From the NCBI RefSeq assembly GCF_003286415.2, contig NZ_CP043450.1:6448001-6512000 (forward strand): 64,000 bases of DNA, given 5' to 3'. A program made the translations under genes and the position numbers. Source of the DNA: Mucilaginibacter rubeus. Lineage in GTDB: Bacteria; Bacteroidota; Bacteroidia; Sphingobacteriales; Sphingobacteriaceae. Of the stretch, positions 26,101-33,796 are shown one piece after another (positions within the stretch are counted from its first letter, which is position 1; each line of letters opens with the position of its first letter). The notes under the pieces are model-generated. The model saw nothing but the letters and a program-made list of their open reading frames with translations, was not told the origin of the DNA and did not search any database.

Positions 26101-26699
26101 TCAAGCAAGGTTATGTTGATGGTGGCTTGTCCGTTTACCGGCACGGCTTGCGCAGTGAAGCCCAGGAAACCAAACTCAAGCGTACCTTTTCCGTCGGGCA
26201 TGGTAAGGGTATACTTACCATTTACATCAGTAACTGTGCCCAGGTTACTGCCCCTGAGTTTTACGCTTACGCCCGGTAAGGGTTGTCCGTTAATGTCTTT
26301 AACCACACCTGTTACGGTCAATGTCACAATCGGTTTGTCGTCGGTCGGTTTTATGATAATGATATCATCAACCACCTGGAAAGTTAAAGGCTGTTTTTGC
26401 AGCACCTTCTGCATTACGGTTTCAATAGGCGCATCCTGCACGTCCACATTTATTTTCTTATCAACGTCAACCTGGTCAAGCCTGTAAAAAACAGTGTATT
26501 TACTGCTTTTTTCAATCTGCTTAAACATTTGCTTAACAGAAACATTGTTTACACTAAAGTTGTAAACGTTTTGTGAATAAGCGGCAGCGTGTATTTGCAT
26601 AATGCCCGTTAAGAGCAGAACGGTTACCAGCTTCATAATTTTGATCGTTTTTTGCCACGGGCCGGCGGCCAGAGCGGACTTTCTGTAAAAATTAATCAT
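23166..26699 (-). CDS. SusC-type TonB-dependent receptor with STN signalling domain
   Basis: 1177 aa. Order: signal region, STN domain (about 48-110, NVSVKQMFKQIEKSSKYTVF), CarboxypepD_reg-like domain (about 125-205), TonB-dependent plug (EVVVVGYTTQKKKDLTGAVA, then IRGFNTFG and IVDGVE), and 22-strand barrel to the aromatic end LFGVNFSL. It imports ligand held by SusD. The STN domain means it can signal to the FecR encoded next upstream. Start 26699 is the longer form; ATG at 26636 (MKLVTVLLLTG) is also possible. Confidence 0.96.
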   Translation of the reverse strand: MINFYRKSALAAGPWQKTIKIMKLVTVLLLTGIMQIHAAAYSQNVYNFSVNNVSVKQMFKQIEKSSKYTVFYRLDQVDVDKKINVDVQDAPIETVMQKVLQKQPLTFQVVDDIIIIKPTDDKPIVTLTVTGVVKDINGQPLPGVSVKLRGSNLGTVTDVNGKYTLTMPDGKGTLEFGFLGFTAQAVPVNGQATINITLLEESKALNEVVVVGYTTQKKKDLTGAVAVVNVKDLNKQASSSVINQLQGQASGVTVTGSGQPGEEPQIHIRGFNTFGINTPLYIVDGVETTDVSTVNPNDVESFQVLKDASSASIYGSRAANGVIIITTKKGKGKVNIQYDAYYGTQKPKGGNVWDILSPKDMATLKMTAQKNSGITDFQDDQYNPDGTGSTYTLPDYITPAGAKEGDPAVDPKLYYVNPNYTSPNDYNSFYRITKANKAGTDWYHALFKNAPITSHNLSISGSTDQASYLFSLNYFNQQGTLIDTYQKRYSLRSNTTFNLTKHIRVGENLAYTITKNPKVSTNDPDGVITMAIREQPIIPVYDIKGNYAGSYGSGLGDANNPVAIQNRSAVNGAIDYRILGNVFAEADIIKGLTLRTSFGGDIANGHDHYFSYPTYENVENSLTNSYSEDSYSNYNYLWTNTLTYQREFGKHSLKALVGTEAVSYYNSSLGANSKNYFSFDPNYVNLSTGTPGSNYSNKSSHSLFSEFARLDYAYDDKYLFNATIRRDGASEFSESNKYGYFPALSAGWRISQESFLKNTQWITDLKIRGGWGIMGNQININPENAFTTFNTAIGQSYYPINGGPDIVPGFFQAQIANPNAKWEKDINTNFGFDATLFAGKLSITADYYRKDIRDLLFNAPQLGTAGNGAVPFINVGKMKTDGLDISVTGNFKASSDLSFTTTGTFTTYSNKIKTVSTGADYFYGSHLGRFDNFISRNQVGHSLGEFYGYQIDGFWNSQAEIDAANASAQKITGNPDDVYQNDVKVGRFKYKDVNGDGLITDADRTFIGNPNPKVTAGLNLSVNYKNFDASVFLYGSFGNKIWNSVKYWTDFYSSFETAKSHTALYDSWTPTNHNAKAPIQELDASTSSGSTPNSYFVENGTYVRMRNAQIGYSFNLNSLKKIGVQKLRIYASATNLFTITGYKGVDPELGGSTSTFGIDEGSYGSARTFLFGVNFSL

Positions 26700-26766
26700 A
26701 AATTTGTTTGTTAATCAGTTAATACGATGCTTCCCCAAGCGTAGGGTATTAGCTTTGATTGCTTTA

Positions 26767-26801
26767 GGCCCGGGCGTGTTGGTAGCACATCCGGGTTTTT
26801 T
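26767..26801 (+). other. Hairpin with U-tract in the fecR-susC gap
   Basis: CCCGG / CCGGG with an inner GTG/CAC pair, followed on the plus strand by TTTTTT. Its polarity would stop antisense transcription heading into fecR and does not match the genes on either side. It may also pause or process the fecR-susC transcript. Confidence 0.35.
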
Positions 26802-26856
26802 ATGTAAAAGAGAATGTTAGTTTTTGATCATAGTTTGCTTTTTTGTTTTAGTTAGA

Positions 26857-27921
26857 TTAATCATTATTGTTGTTTCGTGTAATGTTTACCGTATTGCCGC
26901 TTACCGAATAATTGATGGCGGTATTGGCTTTTATAATGGCCAGCACTTTCTCAATACTCGGAATGTTTTTAAAACTGCCAGAATACCGGATACTGCTTAA
27001 TTCGGCATCGGTCATGTTTATGGTTACATTGTACCTTCGCTCAAGCACTTTAGCTATGTCGCTAAGGGTAGTGCCGTCAAATACCAGCAGGTTTTCCTTC
27101 CAGCCGTCGTAGCGGTCAAGCTTTGCCGAATCAATTTCCGATACCTGGATCTCGTTAAGGTTTTTGGTATCAGGCGCTGTGTAGCTGTAGCTTTCTTTTT
27201 TAGGGTGATAATAGATCCTGAGCACCTGCCGCGGCTTTACGTAGATGCGGCTCATTTCGTGGACGTTGTTATCAATATTGCCCTCAACAGATACCTCCCC
27301 CTTTACTACCGTAGTTTCAAAAAACGGATCGGTGGCATAAGCCTTAAGGTTAAATTTGGTGCCGATGTCCCGTATGGTATAGTTTTTTGTGTTGACAATA
27401 AATGGGACCGTCTTTTTGCCCGGTGCGATATCAAAAAAGGCCTCTCCTTCAAGGTAAACGGTGCGGGTTGTTTTGCCAAAATCGGCAGTGTAGTTAAGCT
27501 TGCTGCCCGCGTTAAGCCAAACCTGTGTGCCATCGCTCAAAACAATTTTTTTAATGGCGCCAGGATTGGCGGCTATCTGCCTTACACTCTCCACATTTTT
27601 TGAATACCTGGTATATAAGGTAGCAGTAACAGCCGTTAGCAACGCAATTGCCGCAGCCGCTTTACCCCAGGTTATGAGCCTTGCATAGCGTGATGGTTGC
27701 TTCGGCTCTATATCTGCTGAAAGCTTATTAAAGGCATTGTCTTTATTTACAACCGCGGGTTGCAGGTAAAGCATGTTGTGCCAGGTTTCGTACAGTTGTG
27801 CAAAATACTGTTCGTTTTCGGGATGCGCACTTATCCATTGTTTAACCTGCTCAAGCTCCTGTACAGTTGCTTCGCCGGTTATGTATTTTACCAACAGTAG
27901 TTTTACTTCTTCGTTATCCAT
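26857..27921 (-). CDS. FecR-family anti-sigma factor
   Basis: 354 aa from the ATG at 27921 (MDNEEVKLLLVKYITGEAT), which fits the family; a longer form adds a non-family extension. Cytoplasmic sigma-binding part 1-80, one membrane helix about 85-104, periplasmic FecR domain (AGSKLNYTADF, YLEGEAFFDI) and C-terminal DUF4974-like STN-interacting domain (VFDGTTLSDIAKVLERRYNV). It receives the signal from the SusC STN domain and controls the ECF sigma encoded divergently. susC follows 157 nt downstream. Confidence 0.95.
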   Translation of the reverse strand: MDNEEVKLLLVKYITGEATVQELEQVKQWISAHPENEQYFAQLYETWHNMLYLQPAVVNKDNAFNKLSADIEPKQPSRYARLITWGKAAAAIALLTAVTATLYTRYSKNVESVRQIAANPGAIKKIVLSDGTQVWLNAGSKLNYTADFGKTTRTVYLEGEAFFDIAPGKKTVPFIVNTKNYTIRDIGTKFNLKAYATDPFFETTVVKGEVSVEGNIDNNVHEMSRIYVKPRQVLRIYYHPKKESYSYTAPDTKNLNEIQVSEIDSAKLDRYDGWKENLLVFDGTTLSDIAKVLERRYNVTINMTDAELSSIRYSGSFKNIPSIEKVLAIIKANTAINYSVSGNTVNITRNNNND

Positions 27922-28162
27922 TTGTATTATTATCGTTAAGACAATCGAAAAAACAGATACCCTCAAAACCGTATAAAATATTTTTCAATTTTATTCGGTA
28001 AGCGGCCTAAATGCACCCCTCATATTACGCGTAACCGTTTTTTTACAGAATGTTTAGGGTTAGCTTTTTATTATTTCCATATTAAATTTGATACGGAGCG
28101 AAAATTTTTGTAACTTGTTAAAGTTTTTTAAAAAGTATTCGGATTAATTAAAGGCAGGATTA

Positions 28163-28723
28163 ATGATCCAAGAAAACAAACTACCTATAACCTCATTTAC
28201 TCAGGGTGACGCGAAAGCGTTTGAAACCCTGTTCAGGCTATATTATACCCGGTTAACTTTGTTTTCTAACCGCTTTGTAAATGATTTAACCGTTGCCGAA
28301 GAAATTACTGCCGATGTATTTACTCACCTGTGGGAACGCGGACATGAGGTTGCCTTTTGCGCATCGGTAAGTTCCTACCTTTTCAAAATGGTGCAAAACC
28401 GGAGCCTTAATTACCTCAAGCGCCAGAAAATAGAAAACCTTTACGTTAACTATCTGGAAAAAAACAACCTGTTTGATGAGTTGCGTAATACGCTTGAAAA
28501 CGGACTTGAGGAAAAAGAGCTCGCCTTACAAATAGAAGCTGCTATAGCCACTCTGCCCGAAAAATGCCGCGAAATTTTTGTGCTAAGCCGTTTTAGTGAT
28601 ATGAAGTACAGGGAGATTGCCGTACAGTTAAATATCTCTCCAAAAACCGTTGAACGCCAGATGAGCATTGCCCTTGAAAAATTGCGCCAGGTGCTGAAGC
28701 ATGTGACATACATGTTTTTTTGA
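28163..28723 (+). CDS. ECF RNA polymerase sigma factor, FecI-like
   Basis: 186 aa. Sigma region 2 (residues 15-80; FETLFRLYYTRLTLFSNRFV, AEEITADVFTHLWE) and region 4 (125-180; LPEKCREIFVLSRFSDMKYREIA, LNISPKTVERQMSIALEKLR). It is transcribed divergently from fecR with a 241-bp gap and should drive the SusCD locus when FecR releases it. The pairing with FecR and the STN receptor completes a standard trans-envelope switch. A family 1 palindrome follows the stop. Confidence 0.95.
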   Translation: MIQENKLPITSFTQGDAKAFETLFRLYYTRLTLFSNRFVNDLTVAEEITADVFTHLWERGHEVAFCASVSSYLFKMVQNRSLNYLKRQKIENLYVNYLEKNNLFDELRNTLENGLEEKELALQIEAAIATLPEKCREIFVLSRFSDMKYREIAVQLNISPKTVERQMSIALEKLRQVLKHVTYMFF

Positions 28724-28737
28724 GGAGAAAAAAAGTA

Positions 28738-28825
28738 TGTCATTGCGAGGAGGTACGACGAAGCAATCGCATGCTATACAGAGCGGCTATGCTTCCGTGC
28801 GATTGCTTCGTGCCTCGCAATGACA
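28738..28825. repeat. Palindromic repeat family 1, copy B
   Basis: Arms TGTCATTGCGAGG... and ...CCTCGCAATGACA enclose a variable centre with GCTATACAGAGCGGCTATGC. It sits 15 nt past the sigma-factor stop, between convergent genes. Confidence 0.88.
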
Positions 28826-28882
28826 TAAAGAAGAAATCTACTGCTAAACTTCAACCAATGAAAGGAAACAGTCTGTCCCGTA

Positions 28883-31039
28883 TCAATTCAAAAACACTTC
28901 ATCCAAAAACACCCAGCCTGGCTTGCCTTTAGCCGGATGCCAGTCAGGTACGATTTTAAGTGGTTGTGCAACCAATTTTATGCAGGATACCTGTTGAGCT
29001 GATTTTAGTTTACACTCCAGCGGGATCAGCGCAAACGGATCAGTTTTGGCAGGCGTCCCGGTTTTGAGGGTACTGAGTAGCTTTAAGTGATTTTGATCTG
29101 CCCCACCCCAAACCTCAACTGCTGCGGGTAAAAATATCTGCGAACCTATATTACGCATTACATTAAGACTAACCGACTGCAGATCGATAGGTTTATTGAA
29201 CCACATGATAACTGCCAGATCTTTTTGTGAGGCAACCCATTTGCCATTACCGAAATTACCGCCGCCTAATTCTTTATCAATAATTGTTTTGGCACCATCG
29301 CCTTTATATTTATTGTCCGGATATTGGATAAAGCTGATGCTATCAGGCGTGTAAGCACATTTGTAAACATTAAACTGTACCGTATCGCTACCTAACCAGC
29401 CGGCTTTAAACGCCCTCGCCCTGATCACCGTGCTTTGGGTAAATACAACGCCCGGTTTAAAGGAGATTGCTTTGATACTATCGGGTGCAGAACCATCAGT
29501 AGTATAACGGATATCGGCCCCTTTTATAGGGTTGCTAAGCTGCAAAGCGTAGCTCTGCTTAAATATGACCGAAGCATTTTTTAACTGCGGACTGGTAAGC
29601 TTCATTACTTTACCATCATCCTTAAAGCCCGTCAGCAAGCGGAGTTTCGGGTTTTGTTTTTGAAGCGATTGCAGATCGACCGGGTTTAAGCCGCTATCCC
29701 AAACAGCAAGCTCATTAAGGCTTTTTATGGCGATGAGTTGTTTTACCTCGGCTGCAGTAAGCTTAACGCCTGCCAACGAAATACTTTTGAGGTATTTTAA
29801 ACCGGATAGTTCTTTTAACCCCTTCCCGGTAACATCACTGAAGTTGAGATTTAGCCTGCGCAGATTTTCAAACTTGGAGATCGTTTTTAGATCGACATCT
29901 TTTACAGGCATCTTATTCAGGTCAAGCGAAACTACCTGCTTTTTAACCGGGCTTAATTCGTCAAGCACTTTAACATTGTAGGTGCTTTTATTGTAGATAT
30001 TAACCGCCAGTGCCGGTGATTCATTGGCCAACGGATACACCGCGCGGTAATTATTATTGAGCTTTTGGATGTCTTTTTCACTGGCAGCCGAGAAATCATA
30101 TTCTTCTTCGGTACTTTCAGCGGGTTTTAAGCGGGCAGCGGCTATCATCCGTAAGGAATCGGCAGCTGGCAAGTCAATCACTTTTTTGCTGAAACTGGCT
30201 TTGCTTTTTATCCACAGGTAAAGCAGCATTTTTTCATCGTCGGTAAGCTGGGTTTTACCGGTTGGTGGCATGTGTTTCTTTTCGGTCTCGGGCAGGTGTA
30301 CACGTTGCAGCAAGAGGCTCATGGCCGGGTCGCCGGCTATAAATAGCTTGCCATTTTTACCGCCCTTCATAATGGCCGCCGAATCGGTAAGCATTAAGCC
30401 GCCTTTCATTTTATCGGGATTATGGCAGCTCTGGCATTTTACCTCAAATATGGGGCGAATGACATCGTTATATACCAGCGCCTGATCAATAGGCACGGTA
30501 TTTTTGCTGTTATCCATCACCGGCCCTAAAACAAAATCCTGCCCGTGGGTAAGGTTACCGCCAAGGTGTCCGGCAATAATCAGGCAAAAAACAGTTATTA
30601 CCGCCCCGGCTTTAGCCAGCCTTACGGTATACTTTGAGGTATGACGAATAAGATATACGCCATAGCCGGCAAAAGCCACGCTTACGCCAAACCATTTATG
30701 CCATTGCAAGGTATCGCCCTCATACCCCGGCTCTCTCGAGAGGAACAGGCCCATGATCACTGTTATTGACGACAACAGCGCACCTAAAAGCAGCAGGTAG
30801 CTTGTAAAAGTTTGGTACAGTTTTTCATTAATAAACTCTTCCCGGTAACGGAAAAATTCCATCACCATAGCCAGCATCAGTATCACTATCGGAAAGTGCA
30901 GGATAAGCGGGTGCATGCGGCCAACCGGTTGCAGCCAGCGCGGCACAACCAGGCTGTCGCCTGCTATGAGTAGTACTATAACGAAAATATTGAGGGCAAA
31001 CAATGCCCCCTCTGCAATACCTTTATGGCTGCTTTTCAT
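28883..31039 (-). CDS. Membrane c-type cytochrome with LRR, chitobiase-like and discoidin-like domains
   Basis: 718 aa mosaic. Several membrane helices in residues 11-160 resemble DUF2231. A Planctomycete-type cytochrome domain has heme site Cys202-Gln-Ser-Cys205-His206 and a probable distal Met257 in KHMPPTGK. A short leucine-rich-repeat block (about 365-470) follows, then a CHB_HEX_C-like domain (about 495-560, RYTTDGSAPDS) and a discoidin-like C-terminus (about 585-718). It would be inner-membrane anchored with a large periplasmic part. It lies 23 nt after the beta-propeller gene. Role in electron transfer is inferred from the heme site. Confidence 0.85.
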   Translation of the reverse strand: MKSSHKGIAEGALFALNIFVIVLLIAGDSLVVPRWLQPVGRMHPLILHFPIVILMLAMVMEFFRYREEFINEKLYQTFTSYLLLLGALLSSITVIMGLFLSREPGYEGDTLQWHKWFGVSVAFAGYGVYLIRHTSKYTVRLAKAGAVITVFCLIIAGHLGGNLTHGQDFVLGPVMDNSKNTVPIDQALVYNDVIRPIFEVKCQSCHNPDKMKGGLMLTDSAAIMKGGKNGKLFIAGDPAMSLLLQRVHLPETEKKHMPPTGKTQLTDDEKMLLYLWIKSKASFSKKVIDLPAADSLRMIAAARLKPAESTEEEYDFSAASEKDIQKLNNNYRAVYPLANESPALAVNIYNKSTYNVKVLDELSPVKKQVVSLDLNKMPVKDVDLKTISKFENLRRLNLNFSDVTGKGLKELSGLKYLKSISLAGVKLTAAEVKQLIAIKSLNELAVWDSGLNPVDLQSLQKQNPKLRLLTGFKDDGKVMKLTSPQLKNASVIFKQSYALQLSNPIKGADIRYTTDGSAPDSIKAISFKPGVVFTQSTVIRARAFKAGWLGSDTVQFNVYKCAYTPDSISFIQYPDNKYKGDGAKTIIDKELGGGNFGNGKWVASQKDLAVIMWFNKPIDLQSVSLNVMRNIGSQIFLPAAVEVWGGADQNHLKLLSTLKTGTPAKTDPFALIPLECKLKSAQQVSCIKLVAQPLKIVPDWHPAKGKPGWVFLDEVFLN

Positions 31040-31062
31040 ATACGCCGGACTGTATCAGTTAA

Positions 31063-32088
31063 TTAAACCCTTGTGAATTTATAAGGGTACACTTTACCCG
31101 ATGCCCATTGCGCTACATACAAATTCTCATCATTGTCCACACATACATCATGCGGGTTCAGGAAAATCTTTTCGGCCTGGCTCATGGGTTGTAGTACGCC
31201 ATCAGTATACACGGGTTCGGTACCGCCAAGGTTTGATACTACTTTATTGTTCTTATCTAAAATGGTGGTAAAGCCGGTATTTTCCTTGCTCAGGTCTGGT
31301 GAACGAAGTACGGCTGCATACAAATGATCTCCCTTAATCACCGGGCGACAAACGCATGCTCCCGGCAGTTTGATCACTTCCTGCAGTTTGCCATCCATGC
31401 TGAAGCGTTTAAAACAGTTGCGGGTACGGTCAGTGACCAGCAAAGTAGGAGTATCATAACGCCTGTCAATCACAATGCCGTGCGCATTATCCAGGTGCTC
31501 GTCACCCTCGCCTTTGCCACCGAAGAAACCTTTCAGCTTACCATCTTTATCGTAATGCGTAACGTATTGCGCACCGTAACCATCGGCAATAAAAATATCG
31601 CCATTGCTGTCGATCGTGGTTTCGGTAGGAACAAATTCTTCGGCCTTTTTGTAAACGCCGGTTTCCAGCGGTACATCAATGGTCATTAAAATACGGCCAT
31701 CAAGTGTGGTTTTATAAACCTGGTGTTTTACGGTATCGGTTATGAACAATACTTCGGTGCCGTTTTCATTAAACAGGGTTAGGCCATGTGCGCCGGGAAA
31801 ATCGTGACCCCAGGTAGTCAATAATTTGCCCGATTTATTGTAGATAAGTACATTGTTTTTGGTTTCATTGGTAAGCAGTAAAATGCGGCCTTTTGAATCC
31901 TGCACCATTTCGTGGCAATCGTTCACCGGGTTTTTCTGCGAATCGGCCTTGCTCCAGTTTTTATCCATGCGGTAGCGCATATTACCATGACCGTAAATTG
32001 GCCCGTTATCTTTTGCTAACATGTCTTTAGCTATAAAAAAGCCTGCTGATAAAACTGAAGTGTGCTTGATAAATTCTCTTCTTTCCAT
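31063..32088 (-). CDS. Tat-exported six-bladed beta-propeller (NHL-like) protein
   Basis: 341 aa. The N-terminus MERREFIKHTSVLSAGFFIA has a twin-arginine-type motif (RREFIK). The body is repeated propeller blades with NHL-like spacing (NGDIFIADGYGAQYVTHYDKDGKL, HGIVID, PHDVCVDNDENLYVAQW). Such propellers occur beside DUF1501 and Planctomycete cytochromes. Probable protein- or ligand-binding module; enzyme activity is not supported. It is cotranscribed with the LRR cytochrome and separated from DUF1501 by 246 bp of repeats. Confidence 0.82.
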   Translation of the reverse strand: MERREFIKHTSVLSAGFFIAKDMLAKDNGPIYGHGNMRYRMDKNWSKADSQKNPVNDCHEMVQDSKGRILLLTNETKNNVLIYNKSGKLLTTWGHDFPGAHGLTLFNENGTEVLFITDTVKHQVYKTTLDGRILMTIDVPLETGVYKKAEEFVPTETTIDSNGDIFIADGYGAQYVTHYDKDGKLKGFFGGKGEGDEHLDNAHGIVIDRRYDTPTLLVTDRTRNCFKRFSMDGKLQEVIKLPGACVCRPVIKGDHLYAAVLRSPDLSKENTGFTTILDKNNKVVSNLGGTEPVYTDGVLQPMSQAEKIFLNPHDVCVDNDENLYVAQWASGKVYPYKFTRV

Positions 32089-32129
32089 ACCGTTGATTTT
32101 CTGATTGCGTTGATTTGTACCCCTAATAT

Positions 32130-32222
32130 GTCATTGCGAGGAACGAAGCAATCGCGAACTTTACAGGGCGGATTTGCTTAGCTGTTCTGCTTTTTGGGAA
32201 TTGCTTCGTACCTCGCAATGAC
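32130..32222. repeat. Palindromic repeat family 1, copy C
   Basis: GTCATTGCGAGGAACGAAGCAAT at the left pairs with ATTGCTTCGTACCTCGCAATGAC at the right; the centre again contains TTTACAGGGCGG. It separates the beta-propeller gene from DUF1501. Confidence 0.88.
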
Positions 32223-32296
32223 GGTTAAATTTATATTTTGCTTATTAATTGCTGTCGCGGGATTGACGTAGCGTATCCCGCGGCAGTCATTTTTTT

Positions 32297-32337
32297 AAAA
32301 GCCCTCTCCCTTTAGCGGAGGGTTTGGGTGGGGCTTA
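32297..32337 (-). terminator. Repeat-like hairpin terminator after DUF1501
   Basis: On the minus strand AAGCCC pairs with GGGCTT and an inner CCCTC pairs with GAGGG, followed by TTTTAAAAAAA. The DUF1501 stop codon (TAA, 32337-32335) overlaps the first arm. The sequence looks like a dispersed AGCCCTCTCCC-type repeat that serves as a terminator. Confidence 0.55.
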
Positions 32338-33792
32338 CGCTATGATACCCTTCACCACATTGCCCGCCACATCTGTTAGCCTGTACCTCCTGCCCTGGCT
32401 TTTAAAAGTCAGTTTTTTATGATCGATACCTAATTGATTTAGAATGGTGGCATGGAAGTCATGAACATGCACCGGATCTTTTACAATGTTATAGCCAAAC
32501 TCATCTGTTTCGCCGTAAACTATACCGGGTTTGATACCGCCGCCGGCCATCCAGATGCTGAAGCAGCGCGGATGATGATCGCGGCCGTAATTGGCTTTTT
32601 CCAGTTTGCCCTGGCTGTAATTGGTGCGGCCGAACTCGCCACCCCAAATAACTAAGGTTTCATCCAACAGGCCTCTTTGTTTTAAATCGGTAACTAATGC
32701 TGCCGATGCCTGGTCTACATCTTTGGCTTGTCCGGCCATTTCCTGCGGAAGGTTACTGTGCTGGTCCCAGCCCTGATGGTAGAGCTGCACAAAGCGTACT
32801 CCGTTTTCAGATAGCTTACGGGCCAGTAGGCAGTTAGCCGCATAGGTGCCGGGAATGAGACACTCCGGCCCGTACATCTTCACAATATCATCCGACTCCT
32901 TGCTTACATCCATAATTTCGGGTACGGCGGTTTGCATGCGGTAAGCCATTTCATACTGTTGCACCTTGGTGTTTATTTCCGGGTCGCCAAACTCTTTGTA
33001 GTTCATGTCGTTAAGTTCAGCCAGTTTATCCAGCATTTTGCGGCGCTCGTGGCGGTTTAACCCTTCAGGATCATTCAGGTACAATATTGGGTCTTCGCCG
33101 CTGCTGAACTGTACGCCCTGGTGAATAGAATCTAAAAAGCCGTTGCTCCACAGTTTGGAGTAAACCCCCTGTCCGTTTCCTTTTCCCTTAGATAGCAATA
33201 CCGTAAAGGCAGGTAAATTTTTATTCTCGCTGCCGAGGCCGTAGCTTACCCACGAGCCCATGCTTGGGCGGTTGCCCTGCTGCGCCCCTGTCTGAAAAAA
33301 AGTAAGCGCGGGATCATGATTGATGGCATCAGTGTTCAGCGAGCGAATGATGCAAATATCATCAGCAATTTTACCTATATGCGGAAACATGTCGCTGATC
33401 CAGGCCCGTGATTCACCGTATTGTTTAAAATCATAAAACGAACCTACCAGTGGAAATGAAGCCTGTTTGGCTGTCATACCGGTGAGAATCTGGTTGCCGC
33501 GGACAGATGCCGGTAACTCCTGTCCCATCATTTCGCGCAGTTTGGGCTTATAATCAAATGACTCTAACTGCGATGGTGCCCCATCCTGGAACAGGTAGAT
33601 TACCCGTTTGGCTTTTGGCGCAAAGTTGGGTATGCCGGGGATAAAATCCGCCTCGGCTTCATCACCTTTTCCGCTAAACAGATCCGGGATGAGCAACGAA
33701 CCCAATGCCACGCTGCCAATACCCAAACTAAGTCTTGAAAGGAACCTGCGCCTGTTAATGTTAAGCCTGTTTTCTAAAAAATCTTTTTCCAT
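32335..33792 (-). CDS. DUF1501 domain protein (Tat-exported)
   Basis: 485 aa. The N-terminus carries a twin-arginine signal (NINRRRFLSRLSLGIGSVAL). DUF1501 marks include GAPSQLESFDYKP, DMFPHIGKIADDICIIRSL, YGLGSENKNLPAFTVL, WDQHSNLP and WGGEFGRTNYSQ, with the C-terminal GRDHHPRCFSIWMAGGGIK block. The family has an alkaline-phosphatase/sulfatase-like fold but no assigned reaction. It follows DUF1549/DUF1553 by 4 nt; the pair is a recurrent Planctomycete and Verrucomicrobia module and must act together. Confidence 0.95.
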   Translation of the reverse strand: MEKDFLENRLNINRRRFLSRLSLGIGSVALGSLLIPDLFSGKGDEAEADFIPGIPNFAPKAKRVIYLFQDGAPSQLESFDYKPKLREMMGQELPASVRGNQILTGMTAKQASFPLVGSFYDFKQYGESRAWISDMFPHIGKIADDICIIRSLNTDAINHDPALTFFQTGAQQGNRPSMGSWVSYGLGSENKNLPAFTVLLSKGKGNGQGVYSKLWSNGFLDSIHQGVQFSSGEDPILYLNDPEGLNRHERRKMLDKLAELNDMNYKEFGDPEINTKVQQYEMAYRMQTAVPEIMDVSKESDDIVKMYGPECLIPGTYAANCLLARKLSENGVRFVQLYHQGWDQHSNLPQEMAGQAKDVDQASAALVTDLKQRGLLDETLVIWGGEFGRTNYSQGKLEKANYGRDHHPRCFSIWMAGGGIKPGIVYGETDEFGYNIVKDPVHVHDFHATILNQLGIDHKKLTFKSQGRRYRLTDVAGNVVKGIIA

Positions 33793-33796
33793 GAGC

